A stretch of 64,000 bases of DNA, from NCBI GenBank assembly GCA_002082245.2, contig NBTC02000002.1, positions 4,092,001 to 4,156,000 on the forward strand. Direction: 5' to 3'. Positions 40,901 through 48,324 of this stretch are shown here, piece after piece. The first letter of the stretch is position 1. Each line of letters begins with the position of its first letter. The position numbers were made by a program, and so were the translations under genes. The notes below the pieces were generated by a model that ran no database searches, was not told where the DNA came from, and saw only the letters and a list, made by a program, of their open reading frames with translations. The DNA comes from Yersinia enterocolitica (GTDB taxonomy: Bacteria > Pseudomonadota > Gammaproteobacteria > Enterobacterales > Enterobacteriaceae).

Positions 40901-43900
40901 ACCACGGTCAATGCCGGTGAGCTGATCCTGGGGGCTAACGGTGCCTTTGGTCAGACGTCATTACTGGATATCGCCAGCGGTGCCAGCGCCAACATCAACG
41001 GTCACACTCAAACCGTGGGCGCACTGACCAATGCTGGTACGGTAACGTTGGGTACGGGCGGCGTACTGAGTAGTACAGGGGCGCTGTCCAACAGCAGTAG
41101 CCTGAATATTGCGGGCGGGACACTGAACCTGGCGGCGGGCGGAGTATCAACCGCGACCGGCGGTTTGACTGGTGCGGGTACTCTGAACATCAACGGCGGT
41201 GACTTGGCAGTCAGTGGTGCTAACAGCGGCTTAAGCGGCCAGACCCTGATTGCGTCGGGCGCGTCGGCAACCCTGAACGGGGCCGGTACGCTGGGCAGCA
41301 GTGCCATTAATGTGCTGGGTGATTTAAACCTGAACGGGGCCAATGCGGCACTGGCCAATGTGCTGAGCGGCACGGGCGACATCAATACCAACGCTGCGGT
41401 GACCCTGACCGGCACTAACAGCTTTAGCGGCGCACACCATATCGGTGCTGCCGGTACGTTGAGCGTCGGTCAAGCCAGTAATCTCGGTGCTTCAACCGCT
41501 ACTGTGAATCTGGATACCGCCACCTCCAATCTGGTGCTGAACGGTCTTAGCGGCGCGGTTGCCAATGCTCTCAGCGGCGTGGCGGATTCGACTGTTGATA
41601 TCAACAATGGTGCGAATGTGTCGCTGACCGGCAATAACAGTGGCTTCCTCGGTCAGTATGCGCTGGCGGACAGCAGTAAATTGACGGTGGCCTCAACCAA
41701 TAATTTGGGGGCTGCTTCCTCTGTGGCCCTGGCGGGCGCACAGGATATTCTGGCGCTGAGCGGCTTTAACGGCATCTTTGGTAATACGGTCACCGGCAGC
41801 GGTATCTTGCAGGTCACCGACAGCAGTGATGTGACCCTGAATAACACCAACAGTGTGGACAATGCGGTCACGGTGGATATCACGGATGCCACCTTGAATC
41901 TGGCTGATATCGCGCTGTTTGACCATGTACTGACCGGCAGCGGCACACTGAATGTGGCGAAGAATGATGCCAGCACGGCATTTGATTTCGGCTCTTCAGT
42001 GGGCGGCGCATTCAGCGGCATTGTGAATTTGCAAAATACCATTTTCAATATCGATGGTTTGAATACAACAGCGTTGACGAATTCCACACTGAAATTATCC
42101 AGCGGCAGTCTGGCCTCCGTGGCCGACGGTGTACAGAATATCGGTGGGCTGGCGCTCAATGGCGGTACGTTGCTGTTTAATAATCTGGTGGATAACTCAG
42201 GTATCATCAGCTCCTTAGGAACCCTCACGGCGAATAATATCGATACCACCGGTGGCGGTGAGGTTCGGGTTAATTTACCAGCGAATGTCACACCAGATCT
42301 TGGCGGTTTGTCGGTGATGCAACTGGATGAAGGGGAGATCATTGTGACCTTGGCCTCCGGCGCTGCGACCGGAACCGGGCATGAGCTGACGTTATCTGAT
42401 GCACTTGGTGACCCGTTAAGTGCGACCGTTTATCAGTCTATTTCTAACCCTGGTGCACTCTCACCGGCGGCACTGGGTTCGTTTAATTACGGCATGACCA
42501 CCGGGACCGGTTTTGATGGGTTGTACGTCAATTATGGGCTGAAGGCGTTGGAGTTGCAGAGCACAGGTAATGACGCGCTGATATTAACGGCAACCTTGGC
42601 AAACAATGGTACACAGGCTAATGATCTCTCCGCTCAGGTGACGGGCAGTGGCGACCTGGCCTTTGTTTCCGCTAATGACGGCAGCATTGCATCGTTATCG
42701 AATTCGACCAACAGCTATACCGGCGCGACATGGGTGCGTGCAGGCAATGTCCGTCTGGCTGCGGATTCAGCACTGGGGCAAACTTCTCTGCTGGCGATGA
42801 GCACGGCGACGAATGTGGATCTCAACGGGACTCAGCAGACGGTGGGTCAGTTAGCCACTGAAACCGGCAGTACATTGGACTTCAATAGCGGCAAGTTAAC
42901 CGTCACTAATGGCGGGCAGGTTGATGGCGTATTGACGGGCGTTGGTGAGCTGGATCTGGCCGGCGGTTTACTGAGTATCACTCAAGCTAATAGTGGTTTT
43001 ACTGGCAGCACTGACATTGCCAGTGGCGCGACAGCACATCTGTATCAGGTCCAAGGGCTAGGCTCGGGAGCGATTAACAATAACGGCCTGCTTAATCTGG
43101 ATAATACCAGCGGGGAGCTGCTGAACGCGTTGGCGGGTAGCGGCAACGTCCAACTTTCCAACAGTGCCAATGTCCAACTGGCCGCAGACAATAGTGGCTA
43201 TTCGGGCTTATTTACCACTGACGCAGGGACGGTGTTGACCGCCAATAATGCAGGCAATCTGGGGAGCAGCAGTGTTGCAAACAACGGTGAGCTAATCTTG
43301 GATACGGCGTCAGTCTGGAATTTATCCAACGCGATCAGCGGTAGCGGTACATTGGTTAAACGTGGCAGCGGCACGGTAAAAATTGATAGTGGTACAGTCA
43401 GTGCCAGTTTGACGACGATTGAAAACGGTTTGCTGCAACTGGGCAGTTCAACAGCCACCTCGACCCTGACGGTGAATGAGTCACCATTGGCCCGTACATT
43501 GGTGGCCACACTGGCATCCAATGTCGTCAATCTGGTCAGTGACGTGTTGATTACTAACACCGGCTCATTAGGTGGATACGGCCAGGTGACAGGGAATGTG
43601 GAAAACCGTGGCAACCTGATTATGCCAAATGCCTTAACCGGCGGCGATTTCGGGACCTTCATTATTGATGGCAATTATACCGGTGATAACGGCACTGTGG
43701 TCTTCAATACTATTCTGGCCGGTGATTCATCAGTAACCGATCGGCTGTTGATTACTGGCAATACCGCAGGGCAAAGTTTTGTCACCGTGAACAATATTGG
43801 TGGTAATGGTGCGCGGACCTCTGAGGGCATCAAAATCATTGATGTCGGTGGCGATTCTGCCGGGCAGTTTACCCTGAATGGTCGTGCTGTGGCGGGTGCC

Positions 43901-44944
43901 TATGAGTACTTCTTGTATCAAGGTGGTGTTAGCTCGCCGACCGATGGTGACTGGTATCTGCGCACTCAAGCAGATGAGCGCCGCCCTGAACCGGCAAGTT
44001 ATACCGCGAACCTGGCCGCGGCCAACTCAATGTTTGTAACCAGTTTGGCTGATCGCTCCGGTGAAACAGTGTATACCGATGTCTTTACGGGTGAAGAGAA
44101 AACGACCAGCCTGTGGTTACGCAATGAAGGCAGCCATAACCGTTCCCGTGATGACAGTGGCGAATTGAAAACGCAAGATAACCGATATGTGATGCAGTTG
44201 GGGGGTGATGTGGCGCAATGGAGCCGCAACACACAAGATCTGTGGCGCGTCGGGGTTATGGCGGGTTATGCCAATAGCAGCAGCTCTTCTGTGGCACAGG
44301 AAACCGGTTATCGGTCCAACGGTTCGGTAGATGGCTACAGTGTGGGGGTATATGGCACATGGTTTGCTGATAGTCAGGATAATACCGGTGCTTATGTTGA
44401 CACCTGGCTGCAATACAGTTGGTTTAATAATCAGGTTGATGGACAAGATCTCACCACCGAGAAATATGACTCGAAAGGGTTCACTGCTGCGGTCGAGAGT
44501 GGCTATGCCTTCAAAGTGGGCCAGAGCGTTAACCAAAATTACTTTATTCAGCCAAAAGCTCAAGTGGTGTGGATGGGAGTGAAAGCCGATTCTCATACAG
44601 AAACTAATGGCACAGTAGTCTCCGGCGAGGGGAATAACAACATTCAAACCCGCTTGGGTGTGAAGGCCTTTATCAGCCCAATACCTACCGCTGAAAAAGC
44701 CAACGTTCCGGCATTTAAGCCATATGTTGAGGCCAATTGGGTCCATAACACCAAAGATTTTGGCACCACCCTCGATGGTATAACCGTGAAGCAAGCGGGT
44801 GCAGCCAATATTGCTGAGTTGAAATTGGGTGTCGAAGGCCAGATCAATAACAAGCTGAATCTGTGGGGTAATGTCGGCCAGCAAGTGGGTAATAATGGCT
44901 ACAGCGACAGCAGTATCACGTTAGGGGTTAAATATAATTTCTAA
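31934..44944 (+). CDS. Giant type Va autotransporter adhesin-like protein (4336 residues)
   Basis: Self-secreting outer-membrane protein. Residues 1-73 form an extended signal peptide (MNAIFKVIWNISLSIWVAVGEF, basic middle, cleavage near QPAFA). The passenger, about 74-4040, is Gly/Asn/Thr/Ser-rich beta-helix with PATR-like turns (NDYTGSTLVNGGILNLG, NSYQGTTTVNAGELILG). The C-terminal beta-barrel, about 4055-4336, ends in VKYNF, as outer-membrane proteins require. Residues about 1170-3365 contain long near-identical repeats starting at about 1233, 1816, 2423 and 3030. The passenger is almost free of Cys. It belongs to the Yersinia Yap/AIDA-like group and may correspond to YapH, from memory and unverified. 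Function probably adhesion or autoaggregation. The length may be misassembled because of the repeats. Confidence 0.93.
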   Translation: MNAIFKVIWNISLSIWVAVGEFAKGKQKSKTTQRGSTATPLLEKSGKHLSPKIAIVAAAVMGVFGIQPAFAISVGDCAAMGTNCVTVSTAAGLVAALSSAGAGSTATTILLTADINLATAYAGGITVNQAANARQNLVIDGGGYNLNYANYAFLMAAGTTNNAAWSSQNATFQLVNFGDITSTLAITSGIVSRLVYVQDDTTRLDVTLDNIKSVPNGKLVAMGVDSAAVAPNKIGRVIFGNITQPITLNFGTYRQSVLGSNITFTGHFNLTGITSPDYPAVFWSNDTAANSVLHFANGADVNITGTRLTNGPGVVGVGVASYNYMIDDGAKLTLTIDSQNPLGVANYGVQIGSYNPVTGLFGSGAVINMNNLAGDVISNAPSTTTTSYIYNGPASPNDVIYNLAAGSNLVVAAGAANDGIIASKTLAGTGNIYIRSAATISDGTQNTTAGTGINISAASSGNVVVRNEAEGTIRKATGISVTDTGSGTVNVTNAGTINSTTAGIVLTHNGSGTASLTNSGSITSTTAGIAVSAATAQTINIDNTGGTVSASAGTGINVLTNALLNMVGGAITTTGAANALTFAGTSNSHVLTDLILNLNGTGAAFSKAAGVNLALNHIIFNTVTGTALNSLAGLTFANSVNGNNIINVTGAGTGINSVGGVDLSNAYLDINVTDSAGTGLQVADGAVTATTIGANTLINATGATAINFAGTTAKTLNNNGTINGAVTFAGTAANIINNNSILNGSLTTGSGSDTLALGSTSQSNGAINLGDGNNNVTIENGAQVSSITTGTGDDTFTLNNMTLGSTYLGALNAGSGSNTLNFNNSFDSLASGTSLQGFTNINLIDSQITLNSDDNVGSGAINISASSELLFGSTFNSTLNASLGHVAGGDGLAIVDNGANVSLSQASTFAGDWQVNQSGTLTVSNSNQLGTSNLSLDGTLNLNGVATYNNSLLGTGLLNIDTANNTFNFGANTGTGFAGTIDMKNTVFTLSGDNTAALSNASFIASAGALVAVDNSNQAIGNFILNGGTSAFSNGSLITADTLAVTNDSNIRVDPAMSTAGNILDQDTGSSVKLIDSSNTLSATDLARLTLMDLSGASLGPDTSMSVIQGASTVAQALYNYTLSGVGSGLSITSVLTRLAIISGQTLTLTSQGALDTNKLLTAQLTGSGNLAIGADNSEMTLNNATNDYTGSTLVNGGILNLGSDNALGQTSGLTTAAGTNTNINGHSQTVGALTNAGTVTLGTGGVLNSGVLSNSSILDITGGTLNLAAGGVSTATGGLTGAGTLNINGGDLAVSGANSGLSGQTLIASGASATLNGAGTLGSSAINVLGDLNLNGANAALANVLSGTGDINTNAAVTLTGTNSFSGAHHIGATGALTVTQAGNLGASTATVNLDTATSNLVLNGLSGAVANALSGVADSTVDINNGANVSLTGNNSGFLGQYALADSSKLTVASTNNLGAASSVALAGAQDILALSGFNGIFGNTVTGSGILQVTDSSDVTLNNTNSVDNAVTVDITDATLNLADIALFDHVLTGTGTLNIDTANNIFNFGVNTGTAFAGTIDMENTVFALSGDNTSTLGNALFVASGGTLMTVGSGNQILGNFTLNGATTVFGSGSLIVTDTLAVTNSSTIQVDPALTTGGNLLDQDTGSSAQLISSNNTLSTPELALLTLQDSLGNSLGNGTTEDITQGSNIVAEALYNYGLSGNGGGLSVTSSLTQLTLLSGQSLTLTSQGAVNADHTLLAKVTGTGNLAIGADNSEMTLNNATNDYTGSTLVNGGILNLGSDNALGQTSGLTTAAGTNTNINGHSQTVGALTNAGTVTLGTGGVLNSGVLSNSSILDITGGTLNLAAGGVSTATGGLTGAGTLNINGGDLAVSGANSGLSGQALIASGASATLNGADTLGSSAINVLGDLNLNGANAALANVLSGTGDINTNAAITLTGTNSFSGAHHIGAAGTLSVGQASNLGASTATVNLDTATSHLVLNGLSGAVANALSGVADSTVDINNGANVSLTGNNSGFLGQYALADSSKLTVASTNNLGAVSSVALAGAQDILALSGFNGIFGNTVTGSGILQVTDSSDATLNNTNSVDNAVTVDITDATLNLADIALFDHVLTGSGTLNVAKNDASTAFDFGSSVGGAFSGIVNLTNSTFALNAGNTAALANATLKLSANNVTTVGTDDRTLHGLDLSGGTLIFDGAAPQSQASGVVTVTDLALNSGTISVTGTDSWTNQNPVLAPNLSILDQDRGDIMLALINAGTVSGAASGLNLMINGTTVTDTAQGVVSAILQGGTTVANATHNYGLTSSNGSGSNGLYVNYSLSALELLTDGADALLLATDSSATSNKELNALVSGVGGLQVDATNGALTLANGSNSYQGTTTVNAGELILGANGAFGQTSLLDIASGASANINGRTQTVGALTNAGTVTLGTGGVLNSGVLSNSSILDITGGTLNLAAGGVSTATGGLTGAGTLNINGGDLAVSGANSGLSGQTLIASGASATLNGAGTLGSSAINVLGDLNLNGANAALANVLSGTGDINTNAAVTLTGTNSFSGAHHIGATGALTVTQAGNLGASTATVNLDTATSNLVLNGLSGAVANALSGVADSTVDINNGANVSLTGNNSGFLGQYALADSSKLTVASTNNLGAASSVALAGAQDILALSGFNGIFGNTVTGSGILQVTDSSDVTLNNTNSVDNAVTVDITDATLNLADIALFDHVLTGSGTLNVAKNDASTAFDFGSSVGGAFSGIVNLTNSTFALNAGNTAALANATLKLSANNVTTVGTDDRTLHGLDLSGGTLIFDGAAPQSQASGVVTVTDLALNSGTISVTGTDSWTNQNPVLAPNLSILDQDRGDIMLALINAGTVSGAASGLNLMINGTTVTDTAQGVVSAILQGGTTVANATHNYGLTSSNGSGGNGLYVNYSLSALELLTDGADALLLATDSSATSNKELNALVSGVGGLQVDATNGALTLANGSNSYQGTTTVNAGELILGANGAFGQTSLLDIASGASANINGHTQTVGALTNAGTVTLGTGGVLSSTGALSNSSSLNIAGGTLNLAAGGVSTATGGLTGAGTLNINGGDLAVSGANSGLSGQTLIASGASATLNGAGTLGSSAINVLGDLNLNGANAALANVLSGTGDINTNAAVTLTGTNSFSGAHHIGAAGTLSVGQASNLGASTATVNLDTATSNLVLNGLSGAVANALSGVADSTVDINNGANVSLTGNNSGFLGQYALADSSKLTVASTNNLGAASSVALAGAQDILALSGFNGIFGNTVTGSGILQVTDSSDVTLNNTNSVDNAVTVDITDATLNLADIALFDHVLTGSGTLNVAKNDASTAFDFGSSVGGAFSGIVNLQNTIFNIDGLNTTALTNSTLKLSSGSLASVADGVQNIGGLALNGGTLLFNNLVDNSGIISSLGTLTANNIDTTGGGEVRVNLPANVTPDLGGLSVMQLDEGEIIVTLASGAATGTGHELTLSDALGDPLSATVYQSISNPGALSPAALGSFNYGMTTGTGFDGLYVNYGLKALELQSTGNDALILTATLANNGTQANDLSAQVTGSGDLAFVSANDGSIASLSNSTNSYTGATWVRAGNVRLAADSALGQTSLLAMSTATNVDLNGTQQTVGQLATETGSTLDFNSGKLTVTNGGQVDGVLTGVGELDLAGGLLSITQANSGFTGSTDIASGATAHLYQVQGLGSGAINNNGLLNLDNTSGELLNALAGSGNVQLSNSANVQLAADNSGYSGLFTTDAGTVLTANNAGNLGSSSVANNGELILDTASVWNLSNAISGSGTLVKRGSGTVKIDSGTVSASLTTIENGLLQLGSSTATSTLTVNESPLARTLVATLASNVVNLVSDVLITNTGSLGGYGQVTGNVENRGNLIMPNALTGGDFGTFIIDGNYTGDNGTVVFNTILAGDSSVTDRLLITGNTAGQSFVTVNNIGGNGARTSEGIKIIDVGGDSAGQFTLNGRAVAGAYEYFLYQGGVSSPTDGDWYLRTQADERRPEPASYTANLAAANSMFVTSLADRSGETVYTDVFTGEEKTTSLWLRNEGSHNRSRDDSGELKTQDNRYVMQLGGDVAQWSRNTQDLWRVGVMAGYANSSSSSVAQETGYRSNGSVDGYSVGVYGTWFADSQDNTGAYVDTWLQYSWFNNQVDGQDLTTEKYDSKGFTAAVESGYAFKVGQSVNQNYFIQPKAQVVWMGVKADSHTETNGTVVSGEGNNNIQTRLGVKAFISPIPTAEKANVPAFKPYVEANWVHNTKDFGTTLDGITVKQAGAANIAELKLGVEGQINNKLNLWGNVGQQVGNNGYSDSSITLGVKYNF
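35440..36544 (+). repeat. Autotransporter array, core copy 1 with shared 5' flank
   Basis: The core proper, from CACTGACCAATGCTGG at 35631 to about 36544, appears identical by eye to 39201-40114. The flank 35440-35630 is shared with copy 2 only. It is preceded by a diverged A-type linker (34800-35439) that resembles the one after this copy (36545-37188). Confidence 0.85.
37189..39200 (+). repeat. Autotransporter array, copy 2 (flank, core and B linker)
   Basis: Offset from copy 1 is 1749 bp (583 codons). The core at 37380 carries the variant GAAGTLSVGQASN where copies 1 and 3 have GATGALTVTQAGN. It is followed by a B linker (about 38290-39200) with LDLSGGTLIFDG and the LNALVSGVGGLQV segment. 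Confidence 0.85.
39201..41021 (+). repeat. Autotransporter array, copy 3 (1821-bp unit)
   Basis: A 1821-bp unit (607 codons). The core equals copy 1; the B linker differs from the one of copy 2 at only about four bases by eye (for example AGTAATGG against GGTAATGG near 40695). The unit boundary is set at CACTGACCAATG. Confidence 0.85.
41022..42027 (+). repeat. Autotransporter array, copy 4 (core only)
   Basis: Offset from copy 3 is again 1821 bp. It carries the copy 2 allele (AGTLSVGQASN) and a unique opening (SSTGALSNSSSLNIAGG instead of NSGVLSNSSILDITGG). Similarity to the B linker ends abruptly near 42027, where an unrelated C-type linker begins. Confidence 0.85.
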
Positions 44945-44969
44945 CTGAAACCAGCCGTTATAAGCCATT

Positions 44970-45004
44970 AACGGCACATATCATCAGGTATGTGCCGTTT
45001 TTTT
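44970..45004 (+). terminator. Rho-independent terminator of the autotransporter gene
   Basis: AACGGCACATA (44970-44980) pairs with TATGTGCCGTT (44989-44999) around an 8-nt loop and runs into seven T. It begins 26 bp after the stop. Confidence 0.92.
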
Positions 45005-45426
45005 ATGGTTAAAGCTGTACTGAAAAATATTAATGACAGTGGTGGCTGTAGTTGATTCTTTTGGTTTTATATTTTGAATTTATTTTGTTGGCAGCTTATT
45101 AAGCTGAGTTTCCTGTATTGTACGATGCTAAATCAATATCATTATTTAAATTATGGTATTTAATATTGCATTAAATTAAATGTGTAATGAAATTAAATTG
45201 ACGATTTAAGATTTTTGTTATAAAAAATTGAATATAAAAATATTATATTATTCATTAAGTTAGTTTGATCTCTTGGTTTTGTATTGACAGGGTTTATCAG
45301 TTTTTCACCCCGTTAGATATTGGCTTTGTTTTCTCCCACACCCCGCAATCACTCTCTCGCGACAGGAAGTCACGCGTATTTCTTGTCCGTTTTGGCCTCG
45401 GCCGCTTTACAGGGAAAGGACAGGAT
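45005..45426. other. Intergenic region upstream of the AbgT-family gene
   Basis: Very A+T-rich to about 45290, then of average composition. TTGACA at 45284-45289 is a possible -35 element but lacks a good -10 at 17 bp. A longer in-frame start at 45265 exists for the next gene but gives a non-homologous leader. No other feature seen. Confidence 0.4.
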
Positions 45427-46983
45427 ATGTCAGCTATAGAACCGCAGGAAAACCGGCAGACCGGAATACTGAATACCATCGAGCGTATCGGTAATGCGAT
45501 GCCAGATATCACTATGTTATTTATTTATGCATTGGGTGTGTGCTGGGCGCTCTCCTTTGCATTGTCATTTATCAATTTCGACTATTACCACCCTCTGACG
45601 GGTGATCAGATTAAAGTGACTAATATGTTGGCACCCGTTGAGTTGGTGACCTTTATTACCACTATGGTCAAAAATTTTATCAACTTCCCACCACTGGCTA
45701 TCACTATTGTGGCAACGTTAGGGATCGGGGTTGCTGAGGGCAGTGGCTTTATTCAGGTGATGCTGAAAAAGATGCTTAACGTCACGCCACAACGAATTTT
45801 GACACCCGCAGTAATATTTATCGGGGTGGTGAGTCACGTCGCATCTGACTCGGCGTATGTTATTTTGATGCCAGTGTCTGCCATGATGTTCTATGCCAGT
45901 GGTCGCCATCCGTTGGCGGGCATCGCCGCCGCTTTCGCGGGTTTGGCCGGCGGATTTTCTGCCAGTTACACGCCATCGATTATCGATCCGATCATGCAGG
46001 GCTTCACCCAAGGTGCGGCACATATAATTGACCCGAGTTATAACGTCAATGTGTTGTGTAACTATTTCCTGAGCTTTGGCAGTACCTTTGCGGTGATTTT
46101 GGTGTGTTGGTTTATTACCGAGAAAATTGTTGAGCCACGTCTGGTTAAGTCGATGCCATTAAATGACGATCTCAGCGTGCTCCACAACAGTGATGAACTG
46201 CAAAAAGTGACAGCTCAAGAGAGTAAAGCGTTTAAAAAAGCCGGGTTGACCATGTTGTTGATGCTGATTGGCCTGGCGGCTGCGCTTTACCCGGAAAATT
46301 CCTTATTGCGCTCGCCCGAGGGCAGCCTGACCCGCCCTGATGCACCGATTATGCAGGCGATAGTACCCTTGTTGTTCTTTATGTTTGCCATTCCCGGGCT
46401 GATTTATGGCTTTAGTGCCGGTACCTTCAAAAGCACCAAAGACGTTACCAGCAGCATGGAAAATATTACCCGTTCATTGGTTTCGTTTTTAGTGTTCAGC
46501 TTCTTCTGCGCCCAGTTTCTTTATTCATTCAGCCATTCCAATATCGGCACGTTGTTGGCAATCTCTGGGGCGGATTTCCTGCGCACCCTGGCAATGCCAG
46601 CCGGTTTCACTATTCTTGGGGTGATTCTGCTGTCTTGCGCCTTAGATATTATTATCACATCGGCTTCATCCAAATGGTCGATTCTGGCACCGGTATTAGT
46701 CCCGATGTTGATGGCAGTTGGTATCTCCCCTGAACTGACCCAGGCCAGTTTCCGTGTTAGCTCAACGGTGAATATCTCGACACCGATGTTTGCCTTCTAT
46801 CCGTTGATCATTATGTATTGCCGTCAGTATTGCTCTAAAACCGGGGTTGGGACGCTTTGTGCCATGATGTTGCCTTATACTCTTGGGCTGACCATTGTAT
46901 TAACCCTGATGCTATATCTGTTCTGGGGGTTGGGTATCCCGCTAGGATTCCAGAGTGGGTATACCTATCCGGCTGGCAGTTAA
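45427..46983 (+). CDS. AbgT-family transporter (p-aminobenzoyl-glutamate type)
   Basis: Inner-membrane transporter of 518 residues with about 12 helices; E. coli AbgT has 508. Family features are IERIGNAMPDITMLFIYALGV at the start, SHVASDSAYVILMPVSAMMF, IDPIMQGF and SSKWSILAPVLVPMLMAVGI near the end. The ATG at 45427 has AAAGGACAGG upstream. Family members import p-aminobenzoyl-glutamate or export sulfonamides. The peptidase gene 55 bp downstream suggests uptake of a peptide-like substrate that is then cleaved. It differs clearly from E. coli AbgT, so substrate identity is open. Confidence 0.85.
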   Translation: MSAIEPQENRQTGILNTIERIGNAMPDITMLFIYALGVCWALSFALSFINFDYYHPLTGDQIKVTNMLAPVELVTFITTMVKNFINFPPLAITIVATLGIGVAEGSGFIQVMLKKMLNVTPQRILTPAVIFIGVVSHVASDSAYVILMPVSAMMFYASGRHPLAGIAAAFAGLAGGFSASYTPSIIDPIMQGFTQGAAHIIDPSYNVNVLCNYFLSFGSTFAVILVCWFITEKIVEPRLVKSMPLNDDLSVLHNSDELQKVTAQESKAFKKAGLTMLLMLIGLAAALYPENSLLRSPEGSLTRPDAPIMQAIVPLLFFMFAIPGLIYGFSAGTFKSTKDVTSSMENITRSLVSFLVFSFFCAQFLYSFSHSNIGTLLAISGADFLRTLAMPAGFTILGVILLSCALDIIITSASSKWSILAPVLVPMLMAVGISPELTQASFRVSSTVNISTPMFAFYPLIIMYCRQYCSKTGVGTLCAMMLPYTLGLTIVLTLMLYLFWGLGIPLGFQSGYTYPAGS

Positions 46984-47038
46984 TCCCCTGTTTACCTGCA
47001 ATGCTGATGATATGAATTAAGTCTATAAGGAATAAGAA

Positions 47039-48268
47039 ATGACAATGGCACTCTCAGAACAACTGACCCAACGCTTCTTCCGTTATCTGGCGGTGAGCAG
47101 CCAGAGTGATGGCGCGTCAATGACGCTACCCAGCACGGTCGGGCAGCATAAGATGGCGCAAATGTTAGCAGAAGAACTGCGCCAGTTAGGATTGGAAGAT
47201 ATCGTCATTGATGCCTATGCGACGGTAACTGCCCGTAAACCCGGCAACCAACCCGCCGCACCACGAATTGGTTTCATTACGCACATTGATACCGTTGATG
47301 TTGGTTTATCGCCTGATATCCACCCGCAGCGGTTGCGCTTTACCGGCAGTGATCTCTGCCTGAATCCTGAACAGGGTATCTATCTGCGCACATCAGAGCA
47401 CCCGGAAATCCTTCGTTACCAAGATGAAGAAATTATTTTTGGTGATGGCACCAGCGTGTTGGGGGCGGATAATAAAGCGGCGGTCACGGTGGTGATGACG
47501 CTGTTGGAGAACCTGAGTGCCGATGATTGCCATGGGGATATCGTGGTGGCATTTGTGCCGGATGAGGAGATTGGTTTGCGCGGTGCCAAAGCGTTGGATC
47601 TGGCACGGTTTGATGTTGATTTCGCCTACACGATTGATTGTTGCGAACTGGGGGAGGTGGTATTTGAGAACTTTAACGCCGCCTCAGCCGAAATTGATAT
47701 TGTTGGGGTAACGGCTCATCCTATGTCTGCCAAAAATGTGCTGATCAACCCTATCCGCGTAGCTTATGACATTATCAGTCAGTTCGACCCACAGGAAACA
47801 CCGGAACATACTGAAGGGCGGGAAGGGTATGTCTGGTTTACTGATGTGGTTGCCAACCCCAATCACGCCAAACTGAAGATTGCGATTCGCGATTTTGATA
47901 ATGCGTTATTCGAGGCACGCAAACAGCGAATTGGTGAGGTGGTTACACAGATTGCAGCGAAGTATCCACGAGCGAAAATCAGCCATTCAGTCACCGACGT
48001 TTACAGCAATATCAGCAACTCGATAGGTGAAGATACCCAGGCGATTGATTTGATTTTCTCTGCCATGGCCGCGTTGGATATTGAACCTAAGGTGATCCCA
48101 ATGCGTGGCGGCACCGATGGTGCAGCGTTATCGACTCAGGGGTTATTGACACCAAACTATTTCACCGGAGCCCATAACTTCCATTCACCGTTTGAATTTT
48201 TGCCAATTAGCTCCTTTGTAAAATCGTATGAGTTAACCCGAACTATCTGCTTGTTTGCCGCTAAATAG
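47039..48268 (+). CDS. Peptidase T-like M20 metallopeptidase
   Basis: M20 family zinc peptidase of 409 residues (E. coli PepT 408). Metal and catalytic segments visible: THIDTVD (first metal His/Asp), GADNKAAVTVVM (bridging Asp), PDEEIGLRGAK (catalytic Glu pair), FENFNAASAEIDI, MRGGTDGAALS and the late metal His in TGAHNFHSPFEF. It differs enough from PepT to be a paralogue. Starts at 47039 and 47045 are both possible; the difference is two residues. It forms a two-gene unit with the AbgT-like transporter and probably cleaves its imported substrate. Confidence 0.88.
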   Translation: MTMALSEQLTQRFFRYLAVSSQSDGASMTLPSTVGQHKMAQMLAEELRQLGLEDIVIDAYATVTARKPGNQPAAPRIGFITHIDTVDVGLSPDIHPQRLRFTGSDLCLNPEQGIYLRTSEHPEILRYQDEEIIFGDGTSVLGADNKAAVTVVMTLLENLSADDCHGDIVVAFVPDEEIGLRGAKALDLARFDVDFAYTIDCCELGEVVFENFNAASAEIDIVGVTAHPMSAKNVLINPIRVAYDIISQFDPQETPEHTEGREGYVWFTDVVANPNHAKLKIAIRDFDNALFEARKQRIGEVVTQIAAKYPRAKISHSVTDVYSNISNSIGEDTQAIDLIFSAMAALDIEPKVIPMRGGTDGAALSTQGLLTPNYFTGAHNFHSPFEFLPISSFVKSYELTRTICLFAAK

Positions 48269-48276
48269 CTTATCAG

Positions 48277-48301
48277 GGGAGGGGGTATATAGCCCCCTTC
48301 C
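48277..48301. terminator. Hairpin between convergent pepT-like gene and yjbB
   Basis: GGGAGGGGG (48277-48285) pairs with CCCCCTTCC (48293-48301), with one G-T pair. No clear T-run on either strand, but it lies in the 56-bp gap between two convergent genes. Confidence 0.4.
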
Positions 48302-48324
48302 TCAATGTAAACTCCGCTATTACC

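Noticed and set aside
35440..42027. CRISPR array or phage tail-fibre repeats
   Set aside because: Units are about 1.8 kb, in one reading frame, without spacers, and the protein has an autotransporter signal peptide and barrel.
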